Part shown: piece by piece, positions 6,517 through 7,377 of the stretch
How positions within the stretch are numbered: the stretch's first letter is position 1
Layout: each line of letters opens with the position of its first letter
From: Candidatus Zophobacter franzmannii
Lineage (GTDB): Bacteria > Cloacimonadota > Cloacimonadia > Cloacimonadales > JAFGVF01
NCBI GenBank assembly: GCA_030765245.1
Contig: JAVCCX010000409.1
Span: 1-7,377 of the forward strand
Direction: 5' to 3'
DNA: 7,377 nucleotides
The notes under the pieces: model-generated
The model's input: only the letters and a program-made list of their open reading frames with translations
The model's database searches: none
Told to the model about the DNA's origin: nothing
Position numbers and translations under genes: made by a program

Positions 6517-7377
6517 CCCGGAAAACAGGCAAACTCCAATTTGTTGCAGAACCAATGGATGCAACAACCACTCTGAAATCCGGTAGCTCTGTTTATAAAT
6601 CATGGTCTGGTTCAAAATATCTTATAGATGTTCCGATTGGCAGTTATGAATTGACAACTGACCTCAGTGGATACCAAAAGCAGTCAAAAACTATCAGTAT
6701 TAAGCAGAATGAGACAACTCAGACCGGTATAACTCTTGCGAAAGTAACACAAGATAAACCGAGGCAAACTACACAAAGCAACTCAGCTCCCTCAAATGAT
6801 AGAATGGTCTATATTAAGGGTGGTTCGTTTCAGATGGGGAGCAATTCCGGCGATAGCGATGAGAAACCGGTGCACAGTGTTATACTTAGTGACTTCTATA
6901 TTAGTAAATATGAGGTAACTCAAAAGGAATGGCAGTCAGTGATGCTCAAGAATCCTTCAAAATTCAAGGGTGATAATAGTCCTGTTGAAAAAGTAAGCTG
7001 GTATGATGCCGTAGAGTTTTGTAACAAGAAAAGCAAAGTTGAAGGTCTGAGCCCGGCTTATAGCGGTAGTGGTAAAAATACAAAGCTTAATTTAAATGCT
7101 AACGGATATCGATTACCTACCGAAGCAGAATGGGAGTTCGCTGCGAGGGGTGGTAACAAAAGAAATGGTTACAAATACTCAGGGAGCAACGATATTGGAA
7201 GTGTAGCATGGTATAAAAGTAACTCAGGTAGCAAAACTCATCCTGTAGGCAGTAAAAAGGCAAATGAACTTGGCATATATGATATGAGCGGAAATGTCTG
7301 GGAATGGTGTAATGATTGGTATGGTAAGTATAGTAGTGGGTCACAGAGAAATCCAGATGGTGCTAATGTGGGCTCGA
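6507..7377 (+). CDS. PEGA repeat 4 plus FGE-sulfatase (SUMF1-like) domain, 3' part of the frameshifted gene, incomplete
   Basis: This frame is open from after TGA 6501-6503 to the window end. It first completes PEGA repeat 3, then holds a fourth repeat (KLQFVAEP at 6531 to about 6735, with the usual GSYELTTD strand). A Gln/Thr/Ser-rich linker (about 6740-6800) leads to a formylglycine-generating-enzyme-like domain from MVYIKGGSFQMGS (6804). Family motifs follow in order: DFYISKYEVTQKEW, PVEKVSWYDAVEFC, GYRLPTEAEWEFAARGG and GNVWEWCNDWYG. The window ends at VGS, just before the usual RRVxRGGSW block and the C-terminal region that carries the copper-binding cysteines of true FGE, so catalytic status cannot be judged. 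Most bacterial secreted relatives are non-FGE proteins using the fold for binding or other reactions. As sequenced, this part has no signal peptide or evident start; the first ATG is 6555. It was probably one protein with 5512-6516. Confidence 0.82.

Noticed and set aside
6495..6520. Programmed -1 frameshifting at the PEGA/FGE junction
   Set aside because: The shift site AAGTTTA does not fit the X XXY YYZ slippery pattern, and I saw no obvious following hairpin. A one-base loss is simpler.
5911..6735. DNA tandem repeats across the PEGA region
   Set aside because: The 70-codon periodicity is at the protein level only; the nucleotide sequences of the repeats have diverged and show no long identical stretch.
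1..7377. CRISPR array, tRNA, rRNA, tmRNA or insertion sequence
   Set aside because: No spaced direct repeats, cloverleaf-like segments, transposase motifs or terminal inverted repeats were seen on either strand.

Overview
The window reads as low-GC, gene-dense bacterial DNA with every gene on the + strand and starts and stops that often touch. The 3' tail of smpB shows it is chromosomal. The later genes (a glycosyltransferase, an FrhB-like Fe-S protein, a pyruvyl transferase, and a secreted PEGA plus formylglycine-generating-enzyme-like protein) suggest an uncultured Gram-negative of the FCB/Cloacimonadota type. That placement rests on gene style only and is tentative.

Layout. (1) 1-163: end of smpB, whose stop overlaps the next start by one base. 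(2) 163-3803: three intact, tightly packed surface-polysaccharide genes. They are a GT4-type glycosyltransferase, a two-cluster ferredoxin/F420-hydrogenase-beta-like protein and a polysaccharide pyruvyl transferase. (3) 3793-3948: a short hydrophobic reading frame that may be the stub of a lost gene, followed by a promoter-like sequence. (4) 3949-5434: two SAM-dependent methyltransferase genes of different families. Each is full length in a single frame except for one internal TAA, so both look broken by point mutation. (5) 5435-5511: short intergenic stretch with a possible promoter. (6) 5512-7377: a secreted protein with four PEGA repeats leading into an FGE-sulfatase (SUMF1-like) domain. 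It is split by a one-base frameshift near 6507, appears to start at CTG, and runs off the window end.

The first block probably builds and decorates a surface glycan: sugar transfer, then pyruvyl ketal addition, with a redox protein of unknown role beside it. The methyltransferases would have methylated sugars or another small substrate of the same pathway. The PEGA/FGE gene looks like a separate envelope or secreted protein unit.

The main oddity is a sharp change in gene integrity. Everything up to 3803 is intact, whereas the three large genes after it carry four probable lesions (two nonsense codons, one frameshift, one non-ATG start) within about 2.4 kb. Either this is a recently decaying accessory segment or the sequence has local errors. 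No complete novel system is demonstrated. The adjacent FrhB-like and pyruvyl transferase genes are the best lead for under-described biochemistry.
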